In this document: positions 1 through 8,243 of the stretch, one piece after another
How the letters are laid out: the number at the start of each line of letters is the position of its first letter
Position numbering within the stretch: position 1 is the first letter of the stretch
Source: Leptospira sp.
Lineage (GTDB): Bacteria > Spirochaetota > Leptospiria > Leptospirales > Leptospiraceae
Direction of reading: 5' to 3'
NCBI GenBank assembly: GCA_027533185.1
Contig: JAPZTS010000014.1
Location: 1 to 64,000, forward strand
Length of the DNA stretch: 64,000 nucleotides
Notes under the pieces: model-generated
The model's input: only the letters and a program-made list of their open reading frames with translations
The model's database searches: none
Told to the model about the DNA's origin: nothing
Program-made: the position numbers and the translations under genes

Positions 1-399
1 TTTTTCTTCGACATGGTGAAGATAAAGAGGAGAAAAACAATTTATAAAGTCACTTTTGATTCCTCTCTCATTTAAAATCTTAATGAGCGAAAATTTTGAA
101 ATGATTTTTCTTAAAGTAATTGTTGGGAATCCACTTACGTGACGGTCTAGTACCTTAGGTCCAGGGATTCCTGTCCAAAGAGCAGTCTGTCCTGTTGCCG
201 ATTGTGGCAATCCAGGAACACCCATATGAGCATCGGTTGGAATATAATGGAGTTTGGAGGGTAAGTCTGCGAGACTAGTTTCCGTTAGGGATTTTCCGCC
301 TACGGGTCCAAGGAATCCTTTTGCAAATCGAGTGAAGGGGTTGGTTTTGGGATCAAATTTTCCAATTCCAACCCCGTCCAAAAAAATATAAAATATCAT
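1..399 (-). CDS. Alkaline-phosphatase-superfamily metalloenzyme, C-terminal part missing
   Basis: The reading frame stays open from an ATG at 399 to the window edge, giving the first 133 residues. The N-terminus FLDGVGIG puts an Asp at residue 8, where this superfamily (iPGM, phosphopentomutase, alkaline phosphatase) binds its first metal ion. A second motif, PQSATGQTALWTG at about residues 65-77, is typical of bacterial phosphoglycerate-mutase-like metalloenzymes and includes the usual Ser/Thr acceptor region. No signal peptide is seen, so a cytoplasmic enzyme is likely. The substrate cannot be told from this fragment. It is divergent from the next gene, with 52 bases between the starts. Confidence 0.75.
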   Translation of the reverse strand, partial: MIFYIFLDGVGIGKFDPKTNPFTRFAKGFLGPVGGKSLTETSLADLPSKLHYIPTDAHMGVPGLPQSATGQTALWTGIPGPKVLDRHVSGFPTITLRKIISKFSLIKILNERGIKSDFINCFSPLYLHHVEEK

Positions 400-451
400 T
401 CCTTCCTTTGGACTTCTTAGTTTTACCTTCTGGAAGCCGATAATAGTAAAG

Positions 452-3178
452 ATGAAGGCAAGCTTGCAAAAAACGTCCACTCTTTTTGGAATTCTTGCTT
501 TATCTTTACTTTCTTCTTTCGGTTACCTTTCGATCAAACTTTGGGTGGATCCTCTTGTTGCTAAGTCCAAATTGGTGGGTGAGGTACAAGCACTATGGGA
601 ATCTCGAAGAACTCATTATTTAAATACGATTGAATCTTTTGTTCACAAACGGAATCTTCCTTTTAGTGCAAAGGATATTGCCGAACAAATCCAAGACGTT
701 TTGGATCTAGGATTTGTGAATATTTATGATGAAAGATTAAAGTTAATTTATAGTACAGCTTCAAATCCTTCTGTATTTCAGAATGAATTACGAAATGATC
801 GAAGAGAAATTCCGAAAGGGCAAATCACACAACTTGCCGATGGCAACTTAATTTACTATGAAAAACAGGGAAGGTATTTTTTTGAATTCCCTAATCCAAA
901 ATCCATCGAATCAAAAATTTCAAATCCGAATTTAGAGATGGGCTTTTTGTTTTGGGTGGTGGATCCAAAACAAAACGAAATTCTTTTTTCAAATGATGAT
1001 TCTGTTCTTACTATGGATCGAACAGAAAAGGAATTGTTAAATCTATTCCGAGGAAACGAAGGAAAAGAAATCTCTTGGTCTATTGATCGAAAGACAAGAG
1101 TTTTAGAAAAGATAGATATAGAGGAAGGATTTATATATTTACTGGAAGAGAAGTTGTACTTGGATCGAACCGTTTATTATACTTCTTTTGTGGTACTTTT
1201 GGTTGTCTTTTTTACTCTTTTTTATGCTCATCTTTTTGTAATAGATTATAAGATTGCGTCTATCCAAATTCGAAAAAAATTATTACTTGGTTGTTTGGTA
1301 TTTTTAGTTACTCTTAGCTTTTACCATCTCTCTTTGTCACTTTTCCCAAACTATCGATATTATAAACCTTGGATGGAAAAAAGATTTCAAGAGTTAGAAA
1401 CTCTATTTCTTAACTTAGAAAAAAATATTTCTCCAGAACAATCCGAAGATGGATTTCAAATGAATCAAAATCTGATTCGGGAAGTGTATGTTTGGCGAAC
1501 AAATGAGTTAAATCAATCGATTCTATTTCGATTTGGAACAGAAATTCAAAATTCCATTGAGAAAGCCATCGAAACAAAATCGACTCTTTTTTTGGAGGCA
1601 AACTTTGATTTAGTGATGATTGTCCCTAAAATGGGAACGGACTCTAAGCAGTCCACAGTTCTTGTTGCAGTTATCCAATCAGATCGTTTGCATGCTAAAA
1701 AAGATCGTGGGCTTGATGAGTTTTTTTTCCCATCGGTTTTTACAGTTCTATCAGAAAATAAATCCAAAGAGCTAGTTAGAGAGAATCCACAAGTTTGGAA
1801 AGAATCAAATTTTCATCTAAATCAGAAGCAGTTGCATGGAAAACTTTCCTATTTGGGAGAAACATACAGCAGTTATTTATATATAAATCCCAAAAATTGG
1901 CCCAGTTTTTTCCGCGGATTGTATGTACTAAAGGCAGAAACAAAATCGCCATATCTGTTTACCTTTGGATTGTTTTCCTTTCTCCCTCTATTTGCATTTT
2001 GGCTGATTCGTAAAAAGAAAGAGCAAAATTCGGAAGAGGTTGTGCAGCCTACCGAGATAAAAAATAACCCTGAGATTTTAAATATTCCAAAAGAAGGAAT
2101 TGAAAGTAAATCTAAGGATGATAAAATTAAGCCAACTGAAGTGAAAAAAAATTTACAATACATTCCTCCGGTATCCTGGAAAAAGCCGAAAGTCTTTGAT
2201 CCGATCCAAAAAAAACGCGAGAGTATATTTAATCCAGAATTGAAAGCTCTTGTCGAAAAAGTATCAACTCCACCAGAAGCCAACATACCAGATTCCATTC
2301 CCACAGATACAGATGAATTTTGGAAAATTCCTGAAGAAAGAAAATTCGAATATTCACTTCTTGATAGAATCTATCGAAATGACGGAATTTCTTTGGATGG
2401 TATCGTCAATTATACACAAAATTTTATATCCAGATTTGGTTCTCCTAGATTTTCCTATTTGTTTTTGAACGAAGAACTTGGTTCTTACCACAGTCAAATT
2501 TCATCAGGATTGGATTACAACACAAGATCTAATTTGATTTTTGTTCACCATGACCCATACCTTCAATTTGATGAGTCGGGTTTCGCGATGTTTGACCTAA
2601 CGGAAGATGTACGACTCGATCGATTTATATCAAAGAAGTTTTCTTGGGAGATTCTGATTCAAACTGAAACCGTCGTTGCGTTTCTTATGGACTCACTTGG
2701 TTTTTCCGGTATTTTTATGGTTCTACTTACGAAAGAAGAGAAATTAAAGTTTTTATCATCACATAAGCGAATGATTTTAGATAAACTGAAACAAGTAATA
2801 CCCGCATTGCATATGCTAGTCCATAAAGAAGATTCGAAACCGACTTATTTAGAGGACAATTTATCCTGGATGGTTCGATCATTCCTTCAAGCAACATTCG
2901 GAGGAAAGCGCCAAGCAAATGTTTTGCGTATAAGGTGGCCTGAATATCGACCGACTCAAGAAAATAATATTATAAAACAAGGTTTTATAGATAAGATTGA
3001 GTGTTACATGAGTCATAAAGATAGGATCATAGAAACTTCGCCTGGCTCTTTACTAATTGTTACCGAAAAAGATTTGTATCTCAAAATACTGGGTCACTTG
3101 GAGTCACTTCCATTTGAGAATGAATTGGTAGTAAAAAAATTTCCAGATGACGGGCAAAATTACTATTTATATTTATAG
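452..3178 (+). CDS. Large membrane protein with sensor-like architecture, function unknown
   Basis: This 908-residue protein has a hydrophobic N-terminus (about 11-30), a first extracytoplasmic region (31-238), two membrane segments (about 241-262 and 275-298), a second extracytoplasmic region (299-498), a membrane segment near 500-518, and a soluble C-terminal part. The cytoplasmic part begins with a Lys/Glu/Pro-rich linker (520-640). The last 270 residues look like a GAF-type fold followed by a short alpha/beta domain that I suspect is a degenerate cyclase or GGDEF-like module, but no catalytic motif is visible. The layout is that of a two-loop sensor. The gene overlaps the next by 32 bases, so the two are probably cotranscribed. 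No specific function can be assigned. Confidence 0.7.
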   Translation: MKASLQKTSTLFGILALSLLSSFGYLSIKLWVDPLVAKSKLVGEVQALWESRRTHYLNTIESFVHKRNLPFSAKDIAEQIQDVLDLGFVNIYDERLKLIYSTASNPSVFQNELRNDRREIPKGQITQLADGNLIYYEKQGRYFFEFPNPKSIESKISNPNLEMGFLFWVVDPKQNEILFSNDDSVLTMDRTEKELLNLFRGNEGKEISWSIDRKTRVLEKIDIEEGFIYLLEEKLYLDRTVYYTSFVVLLVVFFTLFYAHLFVIDYKIASIQIRKKLLLGCLVFLVTLSFYHLSLSLFPNYRYYKPWMEKRFQELETLFLNLEKNISPEQSEDGFQMNQNLIREVYVWRTNELNQSILFRFGTEIQNSIEKAIETKSTLFLEANFDLVMIVPKMGTDSKQSTVLVAVIQSDRLHAKKDRGLDEFFFPSVFTVLSENKSKELVRENPQVWKESNFHLNQKQLHGKLSYLGETYSSYLYINPKNWPSFFRGLYVLKAETKSPYLFTFGLFSFLPLFAFWLIRKKKEQNSEEVVQPTEIKNNPEILNIPKEGIESKSKDDKIKPTEVKKNLQYIPPVSWKKPKVFDPIQKKRESIFNPELKALVEKVSTPPEANIPDSIPTDTDEFWKIPEERKFEYSLLDRIYRNDGISLDGIVNYTQNFISRFGSPRFSYLFLNEELGSYHSQISSGLDYNTRSNLIFVHHDPYLQFDESGFAMFDLTEDVRLDRFISKKFSWEILIQTETVVAFLMDSLGFSGIFMVLLTKEEKLKFLSSHKRMILDKLKQVIPALHMLVHKEDSKPTYLEDNLSWMVRSFLQATFGGKRQANVLRIRWPEYRPTQENNIIKQGFIDKIECYMSHKDRIIETSPGSLLIVTEKDLYLKILGHLESLPFENELVVKKFPDDGQNYYLYL

Positions 3179-3755
3179 TTTTTGTTTGTTTGCACTCTGT
3201 AGTTTTTCTATGGATGGGCAGGTTTCCAAACGCAAAGAAGAGACAAGCAAACTTAAAAAACAAATTTACGCATTGCATAAGGAAGACTCCGAAACAGAAT
3301 CGATTCCTTATCTTGAAAAGTATATCTCTGTTAGTAAAAATGAATTGTATTTTAAACTTCTATATGCTAAGTCTCTTCTATACCGAAGAGATCTAAAAGT
3401 CCCCTCAGTTTCAGAGCCAATTGAAGATCGAATCAATAAAACCAAACGCATCCAAGAGAATTATAAATTGGCTGCAAAAACCTTCCAAGAGAATGTTTTA
3501 CACCTACAAAAAGTTAGACCGAGAGACTCAAATCTTGGTCGTTGGTACTATCTCTGGGCCTTTAGTGAGTGGTATTCTGATAACAAAGAAAAAGCCATAA
3601 AGCTATTTCTAAAAGCTGTGAAGCTTGATTATAGATTGACTGAGTCCTATTATAATGTGGCGGCCCTCTATGAGTCACTTGGCCAATGGAAGGATGCTGA
3701 ATTGTATTGGCGAAAGTACGAGAAGGCGGAAAAAGAATTGGAGGAAGAGGATTGA
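3147..3755 (+). CDS. Secreted TPR-containing protein
   Basis: The 202-residue product starts inside the upstream gene (32-base overlap). It has a hydrophobic signal-like stretch at residues 5-20 followed by a charged Lys/Glu region. The C-terminal 70 residues contain two helix-turn-helix units with TPR spacing: an AFSEWYSDNKEKAIKLF unit followed by a YYNVAALYESLGQWKDAE unit. TPRs bind partner proteins, so it may assist the preceding sensor-like membrane protein, but that is inference from position only. Its stop overlaps the start of the following small gene (TGATG), indicating coupled translation. Confidence 0.65.
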   Translation: MTGKITIYIYSFCLFALCSFSMDGQVSKRKEETSKLKKQIYALHKEDSETESIPYLEKYISVSKNELYFKLLYAKSLLYRRDLKVPSVSEPIEDRINKTKRIQENYKLAAKTFQENVLHLQKVRPRDSNLGRWYYLWAFSEWYSDNKEKAIKLFLKAVKLDYRLTESYYNVAALYESLGQWKDAELYWRKYEKAEKELEEED

Positions 3756-3946
3756 TGGCAAAAATCAACAATCGATTTCAGATACTTCTTACGGACGAAG
3801 AAGTTCGACTTCTTAAATCAGAATCAGAAAAACGTAATATTTCTCAAGGGGAACTGTTGAGGCTTGCATTAAAAAATGAAGTATACAAAAAATCCAGTTT
3901 AGTGAAGAGAAATGCCCTGCATCAATTTGTGGAATTTTTAGATTGA
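3755..3946 (+). CDS. Small ribbon-helix-helix protein, antitoxin-like
   Basis: I chose the ATG at 3755, which overlaps the upstream stop, rather than an in-frame GTG or ATG further upstream. This gives 63 residues. Residues 6-43 fit the ribbon-helix-helix DNA-binding fold: a polar strand (RFQILLT), a first helix with alternating hydrophobics (EEVRLLKSESEKRN), the NISQGELLRLAL turn-helix, and a basic tail. Proteins of this size next to a PIN-like gene are usually antitoxins that bind DNA as dimers and neutralise the partner through the C-terminal tail. The stop overlaps the next gene's TTG start by 4 bases, the tight coupling usual for antitoxin-toxin pairs. Confidence 0.6.
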   Translation: MAKINNRFQILLTDEEVRLLKSESEKRNISQGELLRLALKNEVYKKSSLVKRNALHQFVEFLD

Positions 3947-4362
3947 AGCTTTTTATTACCAAGTCTATATGGAATGCTCTCCTTCTTTCTCAAAGTAAAG
4001 AAAAGTTAGAAGATATTTTGCAGCACCATCTCTCTCTGGATCATAATTTTTATACATCTACTTACAGCGTTGATCTTTTTTTATCAGAGCTTGGACAAAT
4101 TGATGCTGAGAAAAAGAAGATTCTTTTTCATTTAACTCAAGAGATTGTGGATGAGATGATTCCCCTTAAAAAGGAACATATCGCTCAAAAATTTCTAAAT
4201 TCCGAATTTGGGTCCAAATTTGAAACGGAACTCTCTATTGCAAACTTGGAATCCATGGATCAAATTTTTATCTTTTCGGAACTAAAAGATACTTCCGCAC
4301 AAGGATTTAATTTAACGATTCGAAATCTCTTTTGGGAAACTAAATCGAACCGGTTGGGATAA
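3943..4362 (+). CDS. PIN-like small protein, probable inactive toxin-type partner
   Basis: The 139-residue protein uses a TTG start that overlaps the upstream stop. Its outline follows a PIN (VapC-type) ribonuclease: a short first strand and helix (KLFITKSIWNALL), a helical middle, a STYSVDLFLSEL strand-helix, and a late FETELSIANLESM helix followed by a hydrophobic strand. The Asp expected in the first strand (normally D-T/S in a VapC) is Thr-Lys here, and the later Asp appears to be Glu. If it is a PIN protein, its active site looks eroded. The fold call is by eye and uncertain. The end overlaps the convergent LamG-like gene by 51 bases. Confidence 0.5.
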   Translation: MKLFITKSIWNALLLSQSKEKLEDILQHHLSLDHNFYTSTYSVDLFLSELGQIDAEKKKILFHLTQEIVDEMIPLKKEHIAQKFLNSEFGSKFETELSIANLESMDQIFIFSELKDTSAQGFNLTIRNLFWETKSNRLG

Positions 4363-6030
4363 TCCACTCCTTTGGTCTCGAGAATCCCATTCATTTAAAA
4401 ATCTATTATAGGCAGATATTCTAAAGTAATAAGTGTGTCCTGACTGAAAGATATGGGCATTTTTTTCCATTCTAGAGGAGAATTTTTGATCATTAACTGG
4501 ATCAAATTCTTTTTCATTCAAACTGCCATCGGGAATATAGGCATTGGCAATCAAATCTGACTCATCTATACAGTGTTTAATGACACTTCCATCTTGATTT
4601 TTTCCATCAATTCTTTGGTATTGTTGGAAATTAGATTCTTTGATAAAGATAGTACCAATCATTCTGTCTGGAAGTAAACCGTAATGAAGTAAATAACCAC
4701 CACCATCCTTTACTTCTTTTTCATGATTTGCATTCCAAACAAAACATAAATTCGCTACATTTTGTATCTGTGCTAATTTAAAACCACTTGGAATCAGTGG
4801 CGGCTGCTGTTCAGAATAAATATATGCAAAGGAGATAAGTTTTGGAATAAGCGAGCCCATAGGATTGGGTCGTAACCAAATCTTCCATTGGTGGTATTTA
4901 AATCGATCAAGAGGGAGATTTTTGAGATCTTTTGAAATTCGTTTCCAGGACAGGTCATTCGAATTTTCATTAAATTTTTTATTATCACCTCGAAAGAAGA
5001 CTTCGATTTCCGTATCTTCAGGTTTTTGTGAACTTAACTTAATTTGGGTTAATCTAGAATTGGAATATGTAGTTTCATAGACTGGTGAAGTAATCATACT
5101 TCCTTCGAAATTTGCTCTTTTGGTGTCATTTGAATAGGAAACAGATTCATACTTTGGATATACGATTAGTGGTTCTCCTTTATGTATATGAAAACCGTCA
5201 ATGTGGCCATAAAATGATTTTCCCAAGACAAGAGCAGCACCATCGTTAGGCGGAAATCCAAAACCGATACTATCTGCTGAATCGGATACAAACTCTGCAT
5301 CTTCGATTCCATTTATATACAAGGCCACACGATTTTTTGCAGGATCAAAGTAAATGGAAAGAATTTCCCATTCCTTTCTACGAATTTTTTTACTCGACTC
5401 TATTACGAAACTGGCAGTTCTAGATTCTGTTTTATGTAATAGGTTGTTCACATACAGTATAGGTTTGTTGTCTAACAACTCCAAGGTGAATCCATATTTT
5501 TTTCCTTTGATAAAAACTCCACGATCCAAAATAATGGAGCTAGTACCCTGTTCACTGATTCGAATTGGTACTGTTATGCTGAAAGCTTCTGGGTTTTCTC
5601 CAAAAAGAGAATTCCCCATAACTGACATATGGATTTGGTTTCTTTTACCTGAAAAATATGCCGATTGTTTTCCGAAGAGAGACTGTGACGAATCAATAAT
5701 ATAACTAGAATTGAGCAGTGAGATAGACTTAGACCTATATTTTTGGCCGGCTTCTGTTACCTCAGGTTCACTTGTGTCACCTTCAAAGTCAAAAAATAAC
5801 TCTGCTGCTTTCGGGATGTTTTCTTTGGGACGGACAATCGGTTTTTTACCTGGTTCCAATTCCAAAACGGCTCCAAGTTTTTTCCAGTTGGAAAGATCCA
5901 AAGATCTTTCCACTGGAATTTCCCACGAATATGCGGGAATCGAAATAGAAAGAAATATTATTAGGAAAGTTCTTCTATAAGTCCCAATCTTCTTTCGTGA
6001 CGTCCACCTTCGAATTCCGTTTCTATCCAT
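4312..6030 (-). CDS. Secreted LamG/concanavalin-A-like protein with fibronectin-like C-terminus
   Basis: This 572-residue product has a basic N-terminus and a hydrophobic signal segment at about 21-35 ending PAYS. Residues 75-300 resemble a LamG/concanavalin-A-like jelly-roll: an opening FFDFEGD, an inner AYFSGKRNQIHM strand, an ALYINGIED loop and a closing GHIDGFHIHKGEP. Such domains bind sugars or proteins. Residues 400-560 look like a fibronectin-type-III module. The start at 6030 lies 70 bases inside rpiB and has no clear ribosome-binding site; no better in-frame start precedes the signal segment. It is the last gene of the serC-rpiB run. Ligand and location (periplasm or surface) are unknown. 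Confidence 0.6.
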   Translation of the reverse strand: MDRNGIRRWTSRKKIGTYRRTFLIIFLSISIPAYSWEIPVERSLDLSNWKKLGAVLELEPGKKPIVRPKENIPKAAELFFDFEGDTSEPEVTEAGQKYRSKSISLLNSSYIIDSSQSLFGKQSAYFSGKRNQIHMSVMGNSLFGENPEAFSITVPIRISEQGTSSIILDRGVFIKGKKYGFTLELLDNKPILYVNNLLHKTESRTASFVIESSKKIRRKEWEILSIYFDPAKNRVALYINGIEDAEFVSDSADSIGFGFPPNDGAALVLGKSFYGHIDGFHIHKGEPLIVYPKYESVSYSNDTKRANFEGSMITSPVYETTYSNSRLTQIKLSSQKPEDTEIEVFFRGDNKKFNENSNDLSWKRISKDLKNLPLDRFKYHQWKIWLRPNPMGSLIPKLISFAYIYSEQQPPLIPSGFKLAQIQNVANLCFVWNANHEKEVKDGGGYLLHYGLLPDRMIGTIFIKESNFQQYQRIDGKNQDGSVIKHCIDESDLIANAYIPDGSLNEKEFDPVNDQKFSSRMEKNAHIFQSGHTYYFRISAYNRFLNEWDSRDQRSGLSQPVRFSFPKEISNR

Positions 6031-6401
6031 TTTTGTACAATTCGTAAGGCTAAATCAGTTCCAAGTACTCTTCCGCCTAGTACGAGTACGTTGGCATTGT
6101 TATGCCTTTTAGACATCTCCGCTGTAAATTCGTCATGACAAAGAGCTGCACGAATCCCGTGAAGCCGATTCGCCGCAATCGATGCGCCGATTCCTGTTCC
6201 ACAAAGTGCAATGAGTTTTGGAACCTCACCACTGATAACTTTTTTGCAGGCAGAACCTACTACAGTCGGGTAGTCGACGGACTCTTCGCTCTTAGTTCCA
6301 TAGTCGACCATTTCAAACTTTTCCTCCAGACTTTTCCTGAGGAATTCTTTCAATCCAAACCCACCATGGTCAGAACAAATTCCAATTTTTGGCTTCATCA
6401 A
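5961..6401 (-). CDS. rpiB: Ribose-5-phosphate isomerase B
   Basis: RpiB interconverts ribose 5-phosphate and ribulose 5-phosphate in the pentose phosphate pathway. The 146-residue length is normal for the family. Visible motifs are SDHGGFGLK at 10-18 (Asp11-His12), the catalytic Cys67 in ALCGTGIG, His100 in KRHNNANVLVLGGR, and the phosphate-contacting GGRHERR near 132-138. The start ATG overlaps the stop of the upstream secreted-protein gene by 4 bases, and the end lies under the start of the LamG-like gene, so all belong to one transcript with serC. Confidence 0.95.
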   Translation of the reverse strand: MMKPKIGICSDHGGFGLKEFLRKSLEEKFEMVDYGTKSEESVDYPTVVGSACKKVISGEVPKLIALCGTGIGASIAANRLHGIRAALCHDEFTAEMSKRHNNANVLVLGGRVLGTDLALRIVQKWIETEFEGGRHERRLGLIEELS

Positions 6402-7018
6402 TGTTTCTCCTGTCTTTTTTTAAGGCCATCTAAATAAGAGTTGTACGTTTCGCTAGAAAGGGAAAAGAGAAATTTTTCTCTTTCGCGGAGCAAACTTCCG
6501 TAAAAACTAAGGAAAAGCTCTTCCGTTTTTTTGTCCTTACGATCGGTTTTTTCCTTTAGGATCGAAATCGTAAGACTGTGAATTTCATTTCTAATTTTTG
6601 TTTGTGTGTCAAAGTAGAGTTTTGCCAATTCAAATTCTGTTGGTGTAAGGGGGTAGGGTCTTGCCGAATCAGTTAGTATCCTCCACTCCAGTTCTAAAAA
6701 GTAGGCTTCTCTACTCATTTGTCTTTCGTAGGAAGGAATTAGAATTTCCGAGTTTCCTCTAAAACGATCCTTCAGACAATGTAGCGATTGAAACCTTGCG
6801 TTTGCTGATTCAGAAGCCAATTCTCGTATCTTTTGCGAATTGATCCGAAGGGGGGAAACACTCAAGAGCGGAATTTGATTGGGCAGAGAAAGTCCAATAT
6901 AACACTCCTTAGATTCTTGCCAACCGATACTCCCTTCAGGTAAAAAGATAGAGTTTCCAAATAAAGAGAACTGGAAGACCCAAAGAACCAAAATGAAATG
7001 AATTTGTGATAGTTTCAA
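6398..7018 (-). CDS. Secreted protein of unknown function
   Basis: The 206-residue product starts with a signal peptide (MKLSQIHFILVLWVFQFSLFG, cleavage near residue 21-23). The mature part is helical and rich in charged residues, with two cysteines (about residues 39 and 60) that could form a disulfide in the periplasm. I recognise no family. It lies 2 bases downstream of serC and overlaps rpiB by 4 bases, so it is cotranscribed with two metabolic genes although it is exported. Confidence 0.65.
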   Translation of the reverse strand: MKLSQIHFILVLWVFQFSLFGNSIFLPEGSIGWQESKECYIGLSLPNQIPLLSVSPLRINSQKIRELASESANARFQSLHCLKDRFRGNSEILIPSYERQMSREAYFLELEWRILTDSARPYPLTPTEFELAKLYFDTQTKIRNEIHSLTISILKEKTDRKDKKTEELFLSFYGSLLREREKFLFSLSSETYNSYLDGLKKRQEKH

Positions 7019-7020
7019 AT

Positions 7021-8118
7021 CTACGTTTTGGACCTTTCAAATTCTTTTAAAAACGAAACGAGTGCGTCTATTCCCTCTTCTGGCATTGCATTGTAGATCG
7101 AAGCTCTAAATCCGCCTACATCACGATAGCCTTTAAGTCCAGCAAACCCTTGCTTTTCGAACTCATCTAAAATCTCTTTATCTCTTGAATCGTCATGAGA
7201 TCTAAACACTACATTCATTGTAGAGCGATTTTCCTTTGGGACAGGGGCATAAAAATACGTCGACTGATCTAAAAAGTCATACAACTTATTTGCTTTTCGT
7301 TCGTTGATTTCTTCAACAGCCGACACTCCACCTAGTTTTTTTACATACTTAAATACAAGTCCTGCAATATAAATTGAATAGGTAGGAGGAGTGTTGTATA
7401 GTGATCCGTTTTTATCCATCAACTTTAAATTCATCAAATTGGGAATAGGATGATTTACGTTGGGAATCTTTTCTCGATCAAAAATAACAATTGTTAGACC
7501 TGATGGTCCAATGTTTTTTTGTGCTCCTGCGAATATGACCGAAAAATCATTTATGTTTAGTTTTCTGCTCAAGAGTTCACTCGTCATATCTGCAAAAAGG
7601 GGGGCATTTTTTAACTTAGGAATTTCTTTGTATCTTGTTCCATAAATTGTATTATTGGAGGTTATATAAACATACTTGGCATCTTTGTTTATATGAGCAT
7701 CTGTCAACTTTGGAATTGCCGTAAACTTAGATTCCTTGCCATCAAAAATGGATTTTACATTGGGATAGAATTTTTTTGCCTCTTCAAACGCCTTGTTAGA
7801 CCAAACTCCTGTTAAGGAAAAATCTGCCGAATCTCCTTCTTGCAAATAATTGAGTGGCAGGGCAGAAAATTGTAAGGTTGCTCCACCGGGAAAGTAGACA
7901 ACAGCAAAATTATCTGGGATGGAAAGAAGGCTACGCAAATCGGCTATGGATTCGTCCAAAATTGTCTGGAAAGGTTTTTCTCTATGGCTCATTTCCATGA
8001 CAGACATTCCCGTCCCACGAAAGTTCAAAAACTCTTCTTTGGCTTCCTCGAGGACCGGAGTCGGGAGCATTGCTGGCCCTGCGTTAAAATTATAAATTCT
8101 ATGTGTAAAACTGCCCAT
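7021..8118 (-). CDS. serC: Phosphoserine aminotransferase
   Basis: SerC transfers the amino group of glutamate to 3-phosphohydroxypyruvate in serine synthesis, and also acts in pyridoxal phosphate synthesis in many bacteria. The 365-residue length is typical. Signatures include the N-terminal YNFNAGPAMLP, SHREKPF near 44-50, the PGGATLQF phosphate-binding turn at 77-84, and the PLP-binding Lys201 in FAGAQKNIGPSG. It is the first gene of a four-gene minus-strand run, and its promoter should lie in the 125-base gap shared with the divergent P83/100 gene. Confidence 0.95.
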   Translation of the reverse strand: MGSFTHRIYNFNAGPAMLPTPVLEEAKEEFLNFRGTGMSVMEMSHREKPFQTILDESIADLRSLLSIPDNFAVVYFPGGATLQFSALPLNYLQEGDSADFSLTGVWSNKAFEEAKKFYPNVKSIFDGKESKFTAIPKLTDAHINKDAKYVYITSNNTIYGTRYKEIPKLKNAPLFADMTSELLSRKLNINDFSVIFAGAQKNIGPSGLTIVIFDREKIPNVNHPIPNLMNLKLMDKNGSLYNTPPTYSIYIAGLVFKYVKKLGGVSAVEEINERKANKLYDFLDQSTYFYAPVPKENRSTMNVVFRSHDDSRDKEILDEFEKQGFAGLKGYRDVGGFRASIYNAMPEEGIDALVSFLKEFERSKT

Positions 8119-8243
8119 TCACCCACAGAGTTTTGAATCTTTATTAGGGGGTAAATATCTTTTTTAGAAATCAAAACTTGCTTTCCAGAAAAGGGATTTC
8201 CGATAAACATAGGTGCATCTTAAATAAAAATATAGAGGGATAC

